From contig QXEO01000464.1 in the NCBI GenBank assembly GCA_007115705.1, positions 6,506,852 to 6,570,851 on the forward strand: 64,000 nucleotides of DNA, written 5' to 3'. Below the pieces are notes generated by a model that was not told where the DNA came from, made no database searches, and saw only the letters and a list, made by a program, of their open reading frames with translations. Origin of the DNA: Dactylis glomerata. Lineage: Eukaryota > Streptophyta > Magnoliopsida > Poales > Poaceae. A program made the translations under genes and the position numbers. Positions within the stretch are counted from its first letter, which is position 1, and the number at the start of each line of letters is the position of its first letter. Below are positions 23,039 to 34,400 of the stretch, one piece after another.

Positions 23039-25478
23039 CTGCTCTTGTCCTTGCGGACAGCTTCAGTGAACTCAGACAGATCCGCTAATACCTTCGACGA
23101 CAAATTTGAGTCCATCAAACCGCTCAATATGCCAGAGTAAGCCTTGAGTATGCCCTGTCTAAGCTGGTTACCGTAACCAACCTTACCCTCATCAAAAACA
23201 TTGCCATAATATCTTGGGCTGGCAGCTTCTCTCAGCTTTTCCATAACAGCCTGCAGGTACTTCTCAAAATTCTTCCCAATAGCAAGAGCAATCACTCCAA
23301 AGCATTCCAAAATTGGAGATTTAAGCATCGATTTTGAGAAACCCTTGTACAAAACATCCATAATACCATCACAGTATGGCAGAATTCTCTCTCCCAAGAC
23401 ACGAAAGATATTACTAATCACCCGCAAATAGGTGGGGCATAGTAGCTTCACATTAAAATACTGCAAAAGTATAGGCATGTGATCGACAAAATCTGGACCA
23501 GTGGCATCAGCAAGAGCACCAATGGCAAGCGCTGCTTTATCACGTGCAGTAAAACGTTTGCATGTTAAGACACGGCAAAACAGAAGCAACACAAATGGAG
23601 CAGTCTCGGTAACTTGCCTCGCTTCAAGTGTGTTCCCCAGCTTCTGGATTATGACATGCAGTACGCCACACAGCAGAACCAGAAGATTGTATTTGTTCCT
23701 CTCTTCACCTGCTGAACTTGCTTTGGCATCAAGCACCGTGTTCAATCTTCTCATGATACAAGGCATCAAAACTCTAATAGCCATTGAAGCTTCAGAATCT
23801 TGTATGTTGCTTACTTTCACAACCTCACGCAACGCTTTATAAGCAGATGCAGATGTTGGAAGCTTGAAAGGTGTCTCCTTAGCAAGTGTTGAAGCATAAA
23901 CGAGACAGTCGATAACATTACTAAGAAAAGGTGAAAGCTCAGATGATATTTCCTTTTTTGAGTGATCATAACCTTTGGCAAGAAAATATATAGCTACACA
24001 GGCTTCCTTGGACACTTCTGGAACATCGAAACACCTCTTTCCCAGCGCAGTCACGATGAAAGGAAGGTTTCCATATGTGAAAACTCTATTTTCACGATCT
24101 GGAAAATGCAGAAGTTCAAACACCCGCCCAAGAGTGCACACAGCGGTGCCTCTTACCTCCATGTTTGGGTCTTCCATCCTGCCAACCAACAAACGAACAA
24201 CAGGAGCAAGTTTCTTGATAGAGGGCCCGTCAAGGATAACACCTAGTGCAGATGTAGCTGCCTTGCGACTCTTCCAATCTGACGCTTCGATATTACCCTC
24301 GACAAACTGCATTGCAAGGGGGACAATTGCATCCCCGATAGTTCTTGCGATGAGGCCTAGGCATTTCGTACCACTCATGGAGATGGACTGCTCATCATCA
24401 CCTCCCTCTTGGTTTAACAGAGTTTGTAGCAGAACTGGAACAACTGAAGAGAGGGGCTTCTCAATAAAGCAACAATCGGCAGGCAAGATAGCATGAGCAG
24501 AAGGCTTGTTTCGTTCTCGGAGTTCAGTCACTTTTTCACAATCTGCAGGCAAGATGGCATGAGCAGAAGGCTTGTTTTGTTTTCGGAGTTCAATCACTTT
24601 TTCACAAATAGTGATCCAGAACTCGATACATTGGAGCGCACCTGATTCCACACCTCCTTTCAAAACATCAGTAGTAATACTGAGTATGGTATCCATGTAA
24701 GGTTCGAACATTGCATAATATTTGGATGCAATCACAACAAGGCAGCCACAGGCTTTCTGTTTGATCTTCGCTTCATCGGATTCAGCTGTATCACAGATTG
24801 CACTCATTATAAGATTTCTGCAATCATCATTTGCTAAGTTAGCCTGCTTAAGAACATTTTGCAGAGCTTCAACCGCTGCAAAACGGACTTCAGAACTTTG
24901 CTCTGCCTGGTTCATTGCCTTGATGACAGCGTTCAGAATAGCATTCACTTCATCAGGGTCCAATTCCACAATCTCCTCAAAGAGACACCCCAACGCCTCT
25001 AGAGTTGCTTGCTTTAGTGGAGGAGATGCACCCTGATGTGCCATGTTAGCCAATAATTTTCCAATGAGGTCCGGCCATTCCCGACGGGGTATCTCAATAT
25101 ATGCAACCTTTGCAATAACCTGTGATGACGCATGCCATGCTTCAGGCACCGAAGACCCTAGCGCTATGAGCAATGACTCCTTAATCTTCATTTTGATAAG
25201 TTGATCCAGGTTGGTCCATTGATTAAGGAGTAGGTCGTCATCTGCATAATTCCTTCTGTCCAATGAGTTCATAAGGACAATGCCAGCAAGTTTTATACAA
25301 TCCCTCGGTGGACTCTCGTTGCTTGTGAGCTTTGCTGATAAGGATAGGAGGAAGTCAGGAAAATCATGCTCCTGGAGATGCTTGAGATCGCATTCTGCCG
25401 CGTACAGTCTGCTCTCATCCAGAGGATCATTCTCAGAATCTTGCAGAATCTGAGTGATCTCGTTCATGGCTGTATCAA
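23039..25478 (-). CDS. Importin subunit beta-1 (karyopherin beta), main coding exon
   Basis: This exon encodes about 95% of a nuclear transport receptor of the karyopherin-beta1 family. Such proteins carry importin-alpha-bound or direct cargo through the nuclear pore and release it on RanGTP binding. The translation is a HEAT-repeat solenoid with importin-beta1 landmarks: ASSQVIAKVAYIEIPRREWP, LKQATLEALGCLFEEI, LQCIEFWITICEKV, GLIARTIGDAIVP, ILPYCDGIMDVLYKGF and FGVIALAIGKNFEKY. Spliced with 27357-27390 and 19648-19756 it predicts 860 residues, close to the roughly 870 usual in plants. The acceptor is ATGACAG/TTGATACAGCC and the donor AGCAG/GTGCAC; both phases agree. Oddities: residues 303-346 are a tandem 22-residue duplication, and the C-terminus is diverged and somewhat short. 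The frame is otherwise uninterrupted. A divergent paralogue of the main importin beta-1 is possible. Confidence 0.92.
24480..24611 (-). repeat. 66-bp tandem duplication inside the importin exon
   Basis: Two adjacent 66-bp units encode CEKV(I/T)ELR followed by NKPSAHAILPAD. The units have diverged at several bases and the reading frame is kept. The extra copy lies between the helices before EKPLSSVVPVLLQTLL, where known importin beta-1 proteins have an acidic loop region. Confidence 0.85.
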
Positions 25479-27356
25479 CTGTCATGGCACAGATCAAATA
25501 AGCAAAATCGGTCAGTTAGAAAAAGAGAAAGCAATTACACACAAGCTAACAAAGAAAATGGTAACCGTCCTAAGAGCCACTAGACAAGTTTGACATATAT
25601 TAGTCAGATTTTTGCAATGAGAAGCACGTAAGGACAGTACAGTTATTACATATTAAGTTGAAGATCCGTCTGGCAAAATTATGCTTCTTTTAAGATGTGC
25701 AAAATTCAGCACACACAAATGGCACCAATAAACCACCATTGCTAAGCTAGTTAATTGATATGTGCAGCAAGTAAACTTCGCTATCCCAAATCTAGCTTGC
25801 ATATATTTCTTGGCTGAACAGAGAAATATGTAAGCTCGTAGCCTGCTGAGCTAAGTTATACTAGTAGTATGCTAGAGCGTTAAAAATGCAGAGACAAAAA
25901 CTGCTCACACCCAGAGAGGGGAGTTTCTGGAGCATGGTCCAGCTGCTAAGCTCCAGCCACTCCAATGTAGCACCGCCTGATTAAGGTGAAAGATAAGCTA
26001 ATGTGGTACGTCAACAGCCTTGTGTGTAGGCCCACCTTTTTACGATCTTTATTGGAGCACAGGTCCTAATGTCCCAAAAGTGTTTATGCAGCCTACGGTG
26101 TAATAAAATACAACAAATTAAATGAAAAGAAGAACTTGACAACAAACTCTGCCCACAAAGTGCATTATAGAGAAATACCTAGCTAAATAGTATTCCCTCC
26201 GATCGGAAATAAGAGAGATCTAAAGGATTGTGTGAAACCTTGCTATCCATGTGCCAGAACCATGAGTTGGTTGCGAGATTTTATGGGTTTCATCTCTAGC
26301 CTATCCCAACTTGTTTGAAATTCTACTATACACGGTTTGTTAAAAGCTGAACCAGATTATTAAAAAACTGTATATGCAGATACAAAGAATGGATTCAACG
26401 AAACTAATCGAAAACTAACTCTTTATGGAGAAAACTCCTTAGTATTTTTGTAGTATTTGCTAAGAAAAGAAATGGATTGTCTAAAACTGAACCTATACAA
26501 AATTATGGAAATGAATTCAGCGAAAAGGAGTTTTTGGAGCGCCGTACATGACCAGGGTCTTTAGAACGCTAGAGAAAGAGAAAAGTTAAAGGTACCTGCA
26601 AAAGTTGTCAAACTGGTTGCTGTGCCACCTAACGAAAGACTAAAATGGCATTTGCTAAGTACCTTCTATTGATTATCATGCACGCAGAAACAAAATTAAA
26701 GTGCATTAGCTAAAGTAGGACAGTGGTGTGCGTAGCTATACAAAAAGCCCCTTTGACTATTTTTTTTCGAGAATGTTTGACTATTTTATTGTGCAACTGG
26801 ACTTTGGCTGATTATATATCTCTAATCTCATGCATGTACTAATTTATTATTATGCTTCATGGGACATAACGAATATCCCCATGCCTGGATCGGAGGATGC
26901 TAATTCCTCCTGTACACCCGGCCATGCACGGACGATGCACAGATCAGTACACTGGCAGAATACAAATCATGCAGCTTCATTGTTGATGAACTCGTTCGCA
27001 CAGATCTAAGCAAAAAAGTGGAAGGAATAAATGGATTTGCGATCACATAGAGGCCTGAGGCTTACGTCCCTGCCATGAGACGGGGAATCCCAAATGCGGA
27101 GCGTTTGTTTGGGCTCTTGAGTGGAAAGTTTCTACTGGGATCTCCGGTATCAGGCGTGCTAAAGCGCCCGACATCTTGGGCGTCTGGGATCGGACGGGAT
27201 TCGAGCTTGGCGCAACTAGCGATAAACAAACCGTGGCGCCTGCAGTAGCGCAGGCGAAGGAGATTGAGGCGCTAGGCGGCGGCGGCGGCTAGGGTTAGCG
27301 TTCGAGCCAAAGCCGAGAGAGGTGGGGACATGGGGCAAAACGGAAGCAGATCTTAC
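25479..27356 (-). other. First intron of the importin gene
   Basis: Bounded on the minus strand by CTG-GTAAGATC (27357/27356) and GACAG-TTGAT (25479/25478). No gene is seen inside. A fragment TATTCCCTCCGATCGGAAAT at 26191-26210 resembles a Stowaway-type MITE end. Confidence 0.65.
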
Positions 27357-27390
27357 CAGCAGGAAGAGAAGGGCTTCCCCGGTCGCTCAT
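27357..27390 (-). CDS. Importin subunit beta-1, first coding exon
   Basis: An ATG at 27390 (minus strand) opens MSDRGSPSLPA. After 34 bases a consensus donor G/GTAAGATC follows, and the phase matches the exon at 25478 to give PAVDTAMNEITQILQ. I chose this start because the main exon has an acceptor directly before TTGATACAGCC and no in-phase upstream ATG of its own except within the intron. The internal ATG in DTAMNEI is an alternative start. Confidence 0.65.
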
Positions 27391-27627
27391 GAGAAGAGGC
27401 GGGACGAGCAGACTTCCTCCGCTGGGCTGTGGCGGTGGCGGTGGCGGTGGCTGTGGCTGTGGTGAGCGGCGGGGCGTGGTGCCGGTGGATATCAGGACGG
27501 GAACTCCACAGTAATAACTATAATAAATACCTTTAAAGCTGTATGTAAATCCTGGAGAGCTGCGGCTCCTCTGCCGACGCGGTCTCGATGCCCTACACTA
27601 ATCTGACTCTGAGCATCTCCATTGTTA
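27391..27627 (-). promoter_or_regulatory. Importin 5' UTR and proximal upstream region
   Basis: Upstream of the ATG on the minus strand lie (CCGCCA)n-like repeats, a GC-rich leader, and an AT-rich segment reading TATTTATTATAG near 27514-27530 that could serve as a TATA region. A Harbinger element begins at 27628, only about 240 bases upstream of the start codon. Confidence 0.4.
27429..27463. repeat. GGCGGT/GGCTGT hexamer microsatellite
   Basis: The plus strand shows consecutive GGCGGT units followed by GGCTGT units in the presumed importin 5' UTR. Confidence 0.7.
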
Positions 27628-27920
27628 GAGCATCTTCAGCAGCGGCGTTAAAATAGCGCAGTACTAAAATAACTGATTTTTTACCGCGCGCGTGTGCTGT
27701 ATCCTCCTTCAGCAGAGCCTGTATAGTTTCGCGCGCTAGAAACAAATACCGCGGCGCTGCATTCTGCGCAATCTGGCGCGGTAGTTTTAGTGCTTCTTCT
27801 CGCGCGCGTGCTTTCGCTGGAGACGCGCAACCGCTGTGAAATTTCCCTCCCACGCCGCCAGCTCTCCCGCGCCTCCTCCCGCCTTCCCCCTTCCGCGCGG
27901 CCGCCGGCGCAACTCCGGCG

Positions 27921-28627
27921 ATGGACGGCTCCTCCGGCACCCCTCCCTACTCTACCCACCCCACCGATGGCGCCGACGCCGGCGCCGGCGCAATCCCGCC
28001 GCCTACCGCGCAAAACCCTAGCGCCGCCGTCACGGGGTCGGTCACCGCTCGCGCCCTCTTCATGCCGCCGCGGACCAGCGTCGGCGCAGCTTTCGTTCCC
28101 CCCGTGCCACTTCCACCGAGGGTCAGAAGCGCGGGTGCAAAGCGCGGCGCGGCCGCGGCCGCCGTCGCCGCGCGCAACGTGCTCGATGAAATGGCAACGA
28201 GGTAAAATCTCTTTTTTTTATTGTTTTTTTAGATGGATGAGATGAAATGTTTTAGTAGGATTGTGACATGTGCGTAAATTCTAGTGTGAATGAAAACTAT
28301 GTGCATGAGGAGGTGAAAGAGGAGTACGTGGAGGTGGATGAGGAAGGCGAGGGCATGGTGGAAGCTCGGACCGGTAGGCAGGCAAAGTACACCGCAGATG
28401 AGGATATGTTGCTTTGCAAGACTTGGTTAAAGATTGGCAGGGATCCGTCGGTCACCGACCAAACTACAGACGCATTTTGGATAAAAATGAAAGAGTACTT
28501 TGATGCCAACACCAGGGGAGTTCATCGCACCAGCCGCTCTCTTCGGTCTCGTTGGTCGGTCATCATGAAAGCCCAAAATAAAGGAATGAGTATCCCGGGA
28601 GGCTTTGGAAGCATGGGAGGACAGTGA
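27921..28627 (+). CDS. Harbinger ORF1-type Myb/SANT-like protein, two exons
   Basis: Exon 1 (27921-28201) begins MDGSSGTPPYST, a proline/alanine-rich leader, and ends at AACGAG/GTAAAATC. Exon 2 (28285-28627) follows the acceptor AAATTCTAG. The phases join as ATS-VNENYVHEE and the frame ends with TGA after 207 residues. Exon 2 contains KYTADEDMLLCKTW and SRSLRSRWSVIMK, a trihelix/Myb-like DNA-binding segment at about residues 125-190. In Harbinger elements ORF1 proteins act with the transposase in binding transposon ends. The product lacks the usual C-terminal coiled-coil part and ends in GGFGSMGGQ, so an internal deletion is likely. The minus-strand gene at 29336-30703 is a paralogue. Confidence 0.7.
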
Positions 28628-28753
28628 GGTGAACTTTGTCAATGTATTTGAACTATGCTATTTGTCCATCTTGGTTTGAACTTTGTCCATCGTGTTTGAA
28701 CTTTGTCCATCATGGTTGAACTTTGTCCACCGTGGTTGAACTATGCTATTTGT
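28628..28753 (+). repeat. 20-bp tandem repeat downstream of the ORF1-like gene
   Basis: TTTGAACTTTGTCCATCGTG and close variants recur about five times directly after the stop codon, with the first and last copies carrying TATGCTATTTG. Confidence 0.8.
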
Positions 28754-29012
28754 TGAGTCATTTGTGCTTGATTATTTTATGTTTGTTTGATCTAGTAGAA
28801 TATATGCATATGTTGGATTGTTGTTTGCGCTGGTCGAGCGCGCGCTAGTATGCAGCGCCTGCTGAAGTGCTGCTTGCGCGCTGCATTGTCCAGCGCCATT
28901 TTGGAGCTTCCGGCGAAGGGCTCGCGGGCTCCGCGCGCTGCATGCGGATACAGCGCGATGGTTCAGCGTTTTACAGCGCGCAGTTATAGCGCTGCTGCTG
29001 GAGATGCTCTTA

Positions 29013-29335
29013 TAAGTTGGCGCTGTAAATGTCGCATACCGGTTACCGCGCGTGGCACCTAGTTGGTCCTTACTGGAGGCGCTAAAATACAGTACGCAGC
29101 GTGGCCGAAAATGCACTTTCACCATGCGCTGCAACGCGCGGCGCCGACGCAAACAATAAAAACGCATAAATATGCAATCAGTAAGATTAAAATACTCAAA
29201 TAAATCAATAATAAAATAACCATAGCAATTTTTCAAATGCATGACATAGTTCAACAAACACACACGAATAGCATAGTTCAAATTCACACGACGAAATTCA
29301 ACACAAATTTGCATATCACAAATGCGAACACATCA
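29013..29335. other. Harbinger-like subterminal sequence, no gene
   Basis: Words such as GCGCTAAAATACAGTACGC near 29079 resemble the subterminal region of the neighbouring element (GGCGTTAAAATAGCGCAGTA), suggesting a fragment of a related transposon. The AT-rich remainder shows nothing recognisable. Confidence 0.4.
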
Positions 29336-30703
29336 TCACTCATCGTCAATCTCATCTTCATCTTTTTCTTCTTCTTTATTGGCACCATGACTTGGAGGAG
29401 ATAATGGAGACACCATGAAAACCACGAATCCCCCCGGTGGTGCTCCCATGGCTCCATAGACACCCGATGGTACTTCCATGCCTCCCATGCTTTCTATCGG
29501 GGCACTTGTCCCTCTATAGACTCCTCTAAAGCCACCCAATCCCATGCATCCCATGCAGGCCATGCTTCCCATACTTCCTATGCCAGTCATGCCTCCCATG
29601 CCTCCTCCAAACACACCCGACGGTGCTCCCATGTCTCCATAGCCTCCTCCAAACACACCCACCGGTGCTCCCATGCCTCCATAGCTTACATAGCCAGTCG
29701 AAGGTGCATTCATGTTGGTTGCCAACATTATTTTTTTGGCCAACACTTCATCGCGAGCAAGGTTGATGTACTCCTTTTGCTTTTCATCCATGTTGGAAGT
29801 GTCCATGAAGAAGAGCTTACTCTCTTCTTCCACTAGGCGTTGGTGCTCCTTGTTGGCAGCCTTCTTCTCCTCCAATGCCAACCTCCTCTCCTCATTGGCG
29901 GCAATTCTCTCCTCCAATGCCGCCTTCTGTGCCTCGACCTCATGCTCCAAGCTTCTTGCCAACTTCCTATCTTCATTTTGCAACCTTGCGTTGGCAATCT
30001 TATCCATAGCATTCGCTATATCATCATCTCTGGCTTTCTTCCCCTTCATATCTTTGGCGACCTCCTTTCCAAGCACATTTCTCTTTGTATTGGTAACCGA
30101 GTGAGGAGTGGAGCTTCTCTTCTTGCCGTCCTCACTTGATGCATCATCATCAATGATTGTTGCCTCGCCGGTTGCATTCTGGCTATTGTTGTCGCATCCA
30201 ATTTTCCACGGGTCTTCCACTTCTCCTCATTCCCTAGCACTTCGTAGCAATGATGCAATGTGAATGGCTTGGCAAGACTTTTTTTGCCCTTCTTGGTCTT
30301 CTTGCCCTCATCTCTATACATGCCTTGAGCCATGGTATTCTACATAGTTAAATAAATTAGAAGAAATGAGTCATATAGAAGAACATACATATGCCCATCA
30401 AATGGAATAGCACATAATAGAACAACTTACCCTATCAATGTCATTTGTGCCACTTGGGTTGATCACATCAACATTCGCTTGCACACCCGCCCACTTTTGA
30501 CAATCGGTGTTGATGCTCGACAAACGGGACCGAAGAGAACGAATGGTGCGCACATTTCCACTTGTGTTGTTTGCATCGAAGTACTCCTTCATCCTCATCC
30601 AATAGGTCTCTCTAATTTGGTCGGTTCCGGTGGTTGGATCCATGCCAATTGCCAACCATGTCTTGCAAAGCAACCTATCCTCTACCATTGTTGGGGTTCG
30701 ATG
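29336..30703 (-). pseudogene. Harbinger ORF1-type gene, frameshifted
   Basis: Exon A (30703-30431) follows TTTTTAG and reads VEDRLLCKTWLAIGMDP, then YWMRMKEYFDANN and RSLRSRLSSINTD, the same Myb/SANT-like region as the gene at 28285. A GTAAGT donor at 30430 and a TATGTAG acceptor before 30339 join in phase to KPFTLHHCYEVLGNEEKWK. The frame then shifts by one base near 30200-30215 and continues to 29336 as a charged coiled-coil (EERIAANEERRLALEEKKAA) and a glycine/methionine-rich tail of repeated MGAPxGVFGGG. The two frames together look like a nearly full-length ORF1 protein with one indel. No transposase or inverted ends were found around it. An N-terminal exon upstream is possible but not resolved. 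Confidence 0.65.
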
Positions 30704-31423
30704 CTAAAAACAAAAAAATATAGCTATGCGAAACTCGAATGCCCAAGATCTATCTATTAGTAATAATGTGCCGCAACATATCAGGGAGATGCGCAAAGAC
30801 AAGAAAAGGAGAATGGAAGAAACGGGAGGGCGTATGGCAGACAGAGCTCACCGAAATGGGCAGTTCTCACCGGTGACAGTAGCGGAAAATGGTGGTGCTT
30901 TTTGTGGAGTCTGGGAGCTCCCGAGAGGGGATTTCTGGGTGGAGAGGACGAGGAGAGGGGGGCTATATAGTGCGCGGCCTGAAAGAGTGATTGCTCACAA
31001 CGATCTCGCAAATTGACACGGGAGCAGAAATCACGGCTCTAGTGAAGCTTGCCTGTTCTGGAGGAAGAAGGAGTCGTGCCAACAGGTGGGGCCCATGCGA
31101 CAGAGAGAGAAGAGGGGAAAGAGGTAACAGTTGGGGAGGGGGGTTTGCTGGGCCTTGGGCCTCTTCCTGGCCTGGGCTGAAATGGTTCCCACGGCCCCTT
31201 TTCTATTTTTTCCCTCCTTTTTATTTTTTGTTTTCTTTTTTAAACAAAGCATTTGAATTCCATTTGAATTCAAATCAAAAACAGAGGTTTTGCAGAAATG
31301 TTCTCTGTCCATTCAGGACCAAGAGAGTAGGCTTTTGACAATATAAAAATAATTTTTTAAAAACTTGCTGAAATTTGTATTCAAAATGCAATGCTATGTA
31401 AATAATATGAATGCCATGCATGC
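30704..31423 (-). promoter_or_regulatory. Possible promoter and leader of the ORF1-type gene, then unassigned DNA
   Basis: On the minus strand CTATATAG at 30963-30970 is a TATA-box candidate. A C/T-rich leader follows (CCCCTCTCCTCGTCC...), with possible donors such as CACCG/GTGAGAAC near 30872. From 31020 to 31423 I see no gene. Confidence 0.35.
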
Positions 31424-34400
31424 TGTGGTGACCCAGCATACCACTGCATGTTGTAGTATACAAGTCGTTGACATAACACTCGTGAAGTGCCAATTCACAA
31501 ATATTACATCCCTCAGAGTGGTACAACAGAAATATAGCGGTCTTTATTCAAGCACTGAATATTACAAGCCATAATGTTACAAAGGACTCCAGTTCCTCCT
31601 CGGTCCAAAGAGGAACACTAGATGGTTCTAATTTGATACTACAAACCTTAGCTGCAAACGAAAGTAGTAAACTAAACATGATGCCCTACTCTAGTCGCTT
31701 TATTCTAAGTGTTCGGTGCGACTAAAAGCTTCTATAATACGACTCTAGTTGTCGGCCTCCTCCTCGAGTCCTTTGTCGGTACCATAGGAGATGGTGTAGT
31801 CGATGCCTTCGACTCCTCCTATTAGATACGGTTCTTTGTAGTACACTTCCTCGTAGTCCTCCGGGGTTCCTTCAGTCTCCTCAAACTGGCCCTCCGAGTC
31901 TAAGCAAGCGCTACTAGGGAGTGGGGTGAGTAACGAGCGTTACCCAACAAGTTCATTTAATAGCATAGAGGTTTTTGATGCACTAGTTATGACCATAGAC
32001 TAGAAAGCCTTAGGTCAAATGCAATTTTTGTAATCATTTCTTTAAAGATTGGTTTTATTCAAAAGAACTATATCCGTTAGTCTTCACAGGTTGATTAGAG
32101 CTTCGATAGGCTCCTTTCCTGCCATGTTCGTAGCTCCTTCCCGGAACAGGGAGTATCTTGATAATTTTTGTACACTCTGCAGAGGTGGTCACTTGTACCC
32201 ATAGGAGATCAACGCTTTACTGCACGACCGGGCGTACTTTCCCGTCCATACTTCCTTGGTATGTGGCCCAGCCGTTGATCCAAGCCAATCATTGTTCCTT
32301 CCCGTGACTTTGCATACCCACCCTTTTGCGGCTCCAACTTTGGTCTGCTACCCTCGCTGGTCTACTCTTTGGTAGTTGCCGACCTCGGCATACTTATCCT
32401 TGACAAAGAGTAAACCCCCACCAGTTTGGTTACGCCCTATGGTAACACCGGCCTCGGCACTCTACCCCCGTCATTGCTGCAATCCATCATAGACCGCCAG
32501 AACTGTGGAATCATTAAGGGGACTCCACCCATCCCGAAGCTCCGCGCAGGGAGACAACTACTCTGGAACGGTGCGTCCGTTGATATGCAAGAGGGAAAAG
32601 ATACAGCTGACTCTCCCATCCCATTCCAGACCCTATGGTTGACCGTATTTGACGGCACAAGAATCACTGGCGACATTGGTTATTAATCCTAGGTGAACAT
32701 TCCAGTTACAGTGGGACCTCCACCATACTCTTACCATGGTCCCACTGCCCATCTTCCTAGGTCGAAAACCACCATGGTTGCTAACCACTAGTCATATTAG
32801 TTTAAGAAATGCAAAATCTTTGCTTTTGAATGCAGTCATAATAATAATACCACCAATATATTTGTAAGTAATTTGTTAAAGATAAACAAGAGATATGAGC
32901 AAGAGTGAACTTGCCTGCAAACTTCAAGGTAGTGTAGTTGGATTTGTTGGAGTGACCCGGGACCTCGGGTTCTGGAAGACATCATCATTGTCCGATAAGG
33001 GCAATGGTTAAAGATTCAAATAATGCATGCCTTTAAGGTGTGTGTGTTCCCTTTATACCCCCCAGAAGGTTTTATTTTCCTCCTAGAATTTATATACTCC
33101 TTTTATGATTTTAAGGAGTATATGTTATCAATTACTTCATTCAAGAATATTCTTCAATATTCTAGAATGGAGTCCAATTTTGATAATGAGTTCTATTCTA
33201 ATTAGATTTTTCTTAGATATCTCACAATTATAGAAAAGTCTTTTAAAGTTCCTTTTTCTTGTTAATACTATTCATCATTATAGGGTGATTTATTAAAAGT
33301 GTATATACCCTAGTTATGAATTTACCAGAGTATATATTATGTTAGATTCATTCAAGAATTCTAAAGATAAATTCTTGAATGGATTTACTTTATTTTAATT
33401 CCAGGATGTTATTGTCCTTTAATTTTATTTTCTCATTTAAAATATTTCCAGAAGTTTTTCCTTTAAAAGAAAACTCCATAATTCAATTATGAACAATTCC
33501 TCTCTTATTCATGAAATCACTATTTATGTGATGAAAAGCTCAAAAATCATTTAGAGTTATTTTTGCAAAATCAAGTTTATTTTTCTACCTTTAATTAGGT
33601 GTTAAAAGGGTTTTTTTCCAAAAAAAACCTTTATTTCATTTGTAATTTTCTGTTTTTAAAATGGGTTAAAAACTCTCTCAACCCCACCTGTCAGCCTGGC
33701 CCACCTGTCGGGCCTGGACCACCTGTCAGCGCCGGCCTACCTGGTCAAACACGACCAGGTGACTCAGTCAAACCGACCGGTCGCTCCCCTCGCTCACCTC
33801 TCTCCTTCCTCTCGCCCGTGCTCTGGCGATTGCGTCGCCCCGCTGCTGCCACGCTTGATTCCAATGACCTTCGCCGGAGTTAGCCACCGAGATGGGTGCC
33901 AATCGATAGATCTCGCGACGACGCTCCTGCCTGTCCGAGAGATTTGGTCGATTACCCCCTCTACGTCCTTGGCTCCGTCACCTCCTGCGTCTTGGATCTC
34001 GGCCATGGCGACCTCAAGCTTTGTCTCGAGCTGCTTGGCTTTTCCCTCGGTGAGATCTGGTGCTGGTGAGTGTGGGGGCTTGCCGACGTGTCGTCGGTGC
34101 CTTCCCCTGGCTTGGTGCTATTGTGGCCGCACGGGCACTGCCTTGCCATGCCACGGTGGTATCTCCTGGGCATCGAGTAAGTTCTCCCTCTCCTCTAATC
34201 TTCTCTGCATCCTCCTGGAGCTTGCTCTGGCCATGCTCCACCACTCAGATGCGCTGGGGTTCCTCTCCAAACTTGCTCACGTGCTGTGGAATTAGGGCTT
34301 ACTTTGATGTGTGTGATTCAAGCTTTGTGATCACTCCTTGTCCATTAATTATGCAGTTAGAACTTGAATCCATGTGTGCTAGCTGCTACTATTAGTTTCA

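Larger units (their letters stand above)
27628..29009 (+). mobile_element. PIF/Harbinger-type DNA transposon (1,382 bp)
   Basis: Left end GAGCATCTTCAGCAGCGGCG and right end (reverse complement) GAGCATCTCCAGCAGCAGCG are terminal inverted repeats. TTA flanks it at 27625-27627 and 29010-29012, the usual Harbinger duplication. Several CAGCGC/GCGCTG words lie near both ends. It carries a two-exon ORF1-like gene but no DDE transposase, so it depends on another element. GAGCATCTCCATTG at 27611-27624, just before the duplication, resembles a further end and may be an older insertion. Confidence 0.85.

Noticed and set aside
23501..24496. Plus-strand frames opposite the importin exon
   Set aside because: Shadow frames of a well-supported minus-strand gene.
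28850..29062. Small plus-strand frame across the right end of the Harbinger element
   Set aside because: It crosses the terminal inverted repeat and the target duplication and consists of GCGC-rich subterminal repeats.
33599..34395. GC-rich open frames in the chromovirus LTR that look gene-like
   Set aside because: The same region occurs in the partner LTR (45928-46564) with different frame lengths, and there is no recognised domain.
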